23,357 nucleotides of DNA from a virus. Of the stretch, positions 20,944-23,357 are shown in pieces. The notes below the pieces were generated by a model that was given only the letters and a program-made list of their open reading frames with translations, made no database searches and was not told the DNA's origin. The translations under genes and the position numbers were made by a program. Every line of letters starts with the position of its first letter. Position 1 is the stretch's first letter. Location of the stretch: positions 1 through 23,357 of the IMG/VR virus record IMGVR_UViG_3300037246_001507; one strand, given 5' to 3'.

Positions 20944-22893
20944 CTACACGGCTTCGAGCTGCGCCCTTCCTTGTATCGAGAACATGGAGCGTTCACCACG
21001 TTCGACCTTGTCCCAGTCCTCTGGGGGTACCCGGAATCCTATCCACCATTTGCCGAGCATGTCCTCTGGGAATCCGCCCTTGGCAATTTTGTCCTCTGTC
21101 ACGATGAGCGATTCGACGAGTTCGCCGAAGCCTTCACCCTTGTGGTCGTCACCCGTTTTACGGTATTTGACAGCGAAGTTGTAGGCCGCTGATTCGAGTT
21201 CTTCGACATCAATCATGTGGCCTTGGTGGTCGACCACTTGGTTGCCTTTGTCGAACGTGACGTTTGCCCATCCGAATACGAGGTTCTGTCTCTTGTCGGA
21301 TTTGGCAATTTCGATGGGTGCGGAGAAGGAGGCGAGGACTCCACCCAACCGTTTCGCGACCTCGAAGTCTCCGAGGTCGTCGCGCCCGTATGTGTCGAGG
21401 TGCATGATGCCAGCTTGGGTCAGGGTACGTCCCTTGGGCGTTCTGTTGATGAAACCTTGCCGGAGGAGGTATGGCTCCACAACAGACGATATGGTGGTCT
21501 CATCGAGTCCTGTGGAAGCTGACAGCGTGTTGATGCCTGCGGTTCCCAAGTCTTGGAGGGAACCCATGACACGCCGGTCCTCAGAGCTAAGGCCACGAGC
21601 GTCGATGTCCCAGAGGTTCAGCACTTTGTCTGTAGTGGCCATGTCGAGTGTGCCGCCACGTGCAGAGATGTAATCGTTGACACGGCGCACGAGACGGTTC
21701 GCGATACGGGGGGTTCCGCGGGACCTGCTCGCGATGGCGTTGGCCACATCCGAACCGATGTCCAGACCCTTCTTCGCTGCTGTCACCTTCACGATTTCGG
21801 CCAGCTCCGCGTCCTTGTAGTAGGAGAGCTGCTCAACTGCGCCGAACCTGTCACGGAGGGGTTTGGCAACACCCTCGGGGTTCGTCGTTGCACCAAGGAA
21901 CGTGATGTCAGGAGTCTTGACCCTGAACGTCCCGCGACCCTCAATCTGAACGTCCATTTCGCCGTCCTCCATGATGGGGAACATCATCTCGTCCACCTTC
22001 TGAGGGAGCGCATGGATTTCGTCGATGAACAGGATGTCACCATCCTCCATCTTTGCTAGGACGCTTTGCAAGGATTCACGGTCCTTGAGTTCTGGCCCAG
22101 TGACAACTTCGATATGGGCACCCATCTCATTTGCAAGGGCTTTGGCCATGGTGGTTTTCCCGAGTCCCGGGGGACCGGAGAACATGATGTGGTCGAGCGG
22201 TCTGCCTTCCTTGCGTGCCGCGTCAACCATGATGCTGAGACGCTCACGTACACGTGACTGGCCTGAGAGGTCCGCAAGGTTCTTGGGACGTTCGACTCGC
22301 CCTCCGGGGCGCTGGGCATCGGGGATGGCGGCTGATGACGCCGGGGGGGAACCGGCTGCCGGTTCAGTACCGGCTCCGCCACCTCCTTGGGTGATAGTTG
22401 CGCCAGTGCCACCGGAGGACGAAGTATCGGGTGCCGACCCCTGTGACCAACTGCCGTGGAGGTCTTGGTCATGGGAGACGCCTCCCGGGGTGTGCTTCTC
22501 AACGGGGGCACCTTCGGTTGGGTCGACAGCGGGGGGAGCTACGACGAGGCCAGATTCGATGACATCGTCTGGGTCGTCCTGACCGCCTTCACCTAGTAAT
22601 TCCATCAGGGTCGGTTTCTCCGACTCGTCGAACTGGGGGGTGGTGTCCTCTTGGGGTCCGATGGGGGTGCCAGCAAACGCTTGGACAAACAGGGCGTATT
22701 CATCCTTGGTGCAGTCGTAGATGGTGCACGCCGATTGAAGCTCGATGCCTGTGCCATCAGAGTCGACAAGTTCGTCGATGAACGGGCTGGCCTCGGGCTG
22801 GACGGGGGTGAGCTGACGTATCTGGTTCAGGGCCTCTTGGATTTCGATTGACCCCTCGGCGTATTGCTGGATGGTCTCAGTGATGGCACCCAT
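20944..22893 (-). CDS. RuvB-like AAA+ ATPase fused to XkdF-like prohead protease
   Basis: This is a 649-residue protein in one uninterrupted frame. Residues 1-130 are unrecognised and acidic. A KHTPGG..HDQ..HG motif lies at 133-147, followed by a Gly/Ser/Pro linker to about 200. Residues about 201-499 read as full-length RuvB: Walker A GPPGLGKTT (240-248), Walker B ILFIDEIH (287-294), sensor 1 GATT (334-337), RDRFG with the arginine finger (347-351), sensor 2 RGTPRIANRL (392-401) and a C-terminal winged helix ending near TPKGR. Residues about 521-649 resemble the XkdF serine protease (GWANV, then DDH with His584, LVES with Ser595, WWIGF, FSIQG). I prefer the start at 22893 because GGAG lies six bases upstream and it overlaps the previous stop as TGATG; the ATG at 22905 has no ribosome site. 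The protease half should mature the prohead. The role of the motor half is unknown, and no RuvA is seen here. Confidence 0.9.
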   Translation of the reverse strand: MGAITETIQQYAEGSIEIQEALNQIRQLTPVQPEASPFIDELVDSDGTGIELQSACTIYDCTKDEYALFVQAFAGTPIGPQEDTTPQFDESEKPTLMELLGEGGQDDPDDVIESGLVVAPPAVDPTEGAPVEKHTPGGVSHDQDLHGSWSQGSAPDTSSSGGTGATITQGGGGAGTEPAAGSPPASSAAIPDAQRPGGRVERPKNLADLSGQSRVRERLSIMVDAARKEGRPLDHIMFSGPPGLGKTTMAKALANEMGAHIEVVTGPELKDRESLQSVLAKMEDGDILFIDEIHALPQKVDEMMFPIMEDGEMDVQIEGRGTFRVKTPDITFLGATTNPEGVAKPLRDRFGAVEQLSYYKDAELAEIVKVTAAKKGLDIGSDVANAIASRSRGTPRIANRLVRRVNDYISARGGTLDMATTDKVLNLWDIDARGLSSEDRRVMGSLQDLGTAGINTLSASTGLDETTISSVVEPYLLRQGFINRTPKGRTLTQAGIMHLDTYGRDDLGDFEVAKRLGGVLASFSAPIEIAKSDKRQNLVFGWANVTFDKGNQVVDHQGHMIDVEELESAAYNFAVKYRKTGDDHKGEGFGELVESLIVTEDKIAKGGFPEDMLGKWWIGFRVPPEDWDKVERGERSMFSIQGRAQLEAV

Positions 22894-23357
22894 CAGGAAC
22901 TCCATATCAATTCTGTTGGACGTTGTTCGGTCTTCTGCCGCTCCACGTTGAGTGGGAACGTGCGGTACCAGTGGGACTCGTTGGCCACGGCGATATATGC
23001 GGTGAAGTTGTCGTTGATTACGTCACTGTCACCTGACCTCATACTCTCGATGAAGGTCTCGGGGACGATGCGTCCGAGTTCGCCTTCTGACCCACCGTTG
23101 GCTGCGCGAGCAAGGGCCGAGACTTTCGCTTCGTCGACCGATACGTCTGCGTGGACGACGGTGAGGCTGTACCCCTCAGACTTTATGCTGTCCATCACCT
23201 TGAGTGTCTTGGCTTGGTCCTTCCCTGTCACGTCGAGGATGATGTTGGTGCCTTGGGCCATGGCAGAGGCTTCCCACACCTTCCTCATCGAGGACGATTC
23301 CTCGTGCACCATGGAAGAGAGTTCGGAACCTGTGACCCCCTCGATTTCTGGTGGGGT
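22893..23357 (-). CDS. Zeta-toxin-like P-loop kinase domain protein, C-terminal part (partial)
   Basis: The reading frame is open to the right edge, so the N-terminus, including any Walker A, is outside the window; 154 codons are visible. The segment PPEI...HEESSSM, followed by NIILDVTG and then a GY-V strand, an alanine/arginine helix and GRIVPE, matches the order of conserved parts in the second half of zeta-toxin/UDP-GlcNAc-kinase-like domains as I know them. About 60 residues of unrecognised sequence follow. The stop TGA overlaps the next start as TGATG, so translation is probably coupled to the RuvB-protease fusion. In phages such kinase domains occur in MuF/portal-region polyvalent proteins, which fits this position before the protease. 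Whether it acts on nucleotides, sugars or host targets cannot be told here. An internal ATG at 23312 is not the likely true start. Confidence 0.7.
   Translation of the reverse strand, partial: TPPEIEGVTGSELSSMVHEESSSMRKVWEASAMAQGTNIILDVTGKDQAKTLKVMDSIKSEGYSLTVVHADVSVDEAKVSALARAANGGSEGELGRIVPETFIESMRSGDSDVINDNFTAYIAVANESHWYRTFPLNVERQKTEQRPTELIWSS

Noticed and set aside
19990-21192. A 400-codon open frame on the plus strand, and other plus-strand frames such as 4665-5330 and 9579-10238
   Set aside because: They mirror minus-strand genes with clear protein families and tight overlaps. Their translations are low-complexity or Arg/Ser/Pro-rich, and no ribosome sites or operon logic support them.
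22893-22905. ATG 22905 as the start of the RuvB-protease gene
   Set aside because: No ribosome site precedes it, while ATG 22893 has GGAG at six bases and a TGATG overlap.

Overview
The window looks like the morphogenesis (virion structural) half of a long-tailed siphovirus genome, most likely a phage of a moderately high-GC host. An actinobacterium is plausible from gene style and composition but is not proven. Every supportable gene is on the minus strand, so transcription runs from the right end to the left end. Genes are packed tightly, and most junctions are ATGA, GTGA, TGATG or TAATG overlaps. The longest spaces without a gene are under 100 bases (11619-11714, 18721-18807, 17619-17685, 12796-12854, 20889-20943), and these hold the regulatory-looking structures. 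No tRNA, CRISPR, insertion sequence, integrase, lysis gene or replication origin was seen.

Head module (23357 down to about 14850): the C-terminal part of a zeta-toxin-like P-loop kinase runs off the right edge. Next come a fusion of a complete RuvB-type AAA+ motor with an XkdF-like prohead protease, a small Lys/Ala-rich protein, a 588-residue low-complexity protein sharing a His/Asn-rich motif with the RuvB fusion, a scaffold-like protein, a decoration-like protein and the major capsid protein. Four accessory proteins follow: a C2H2-finger protein, two small beta-rich proteins and a DUF115/sialyltransferase-like enzyme. Connector and tail module (14845 down to 7916): head-tail adaptor, head closure, gp10-like tail completion protein, a 54-residue protein, tail terminator, a Com-like zinc ribbon, two paralogous tail-tube proteins, the G/GT frameshifted tail assembly chaperones and a 1055-residue tape measure. 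Tail tip (7916 down to 1): Dit-like and hub-like proteins, a zinc-ribbon membrane protein, and a run of minor tail and lectin-like proteins that continues past the left edge.

Three observations stand out. First, a full RuvB ATPase with Walker A, Walker B, sensors, arginine finger and winged helix sits in one reading frame with a capsid maturation protease. Second, a short hairpin of the form GA-stem-CNN(N)GA-stem-C recurs in six intergenic spaces. Its stem bases change in compensating pairs, and in five cases it lies 18-25 bases upstream of the start codon, including those of the scaffold, decoration, capsid and tail-tube genes. Third, the major capsid gene appears to start at an AUU codon. 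A Com-like zinc ribbon, a protein family known for translational control in phage Mu, is encoded just upstream of one hairpin. A post-transcriptional circuit for structural-protein dosage is a speculative but testable reading.

All functions are from reading the translated sequence. No database search was run.
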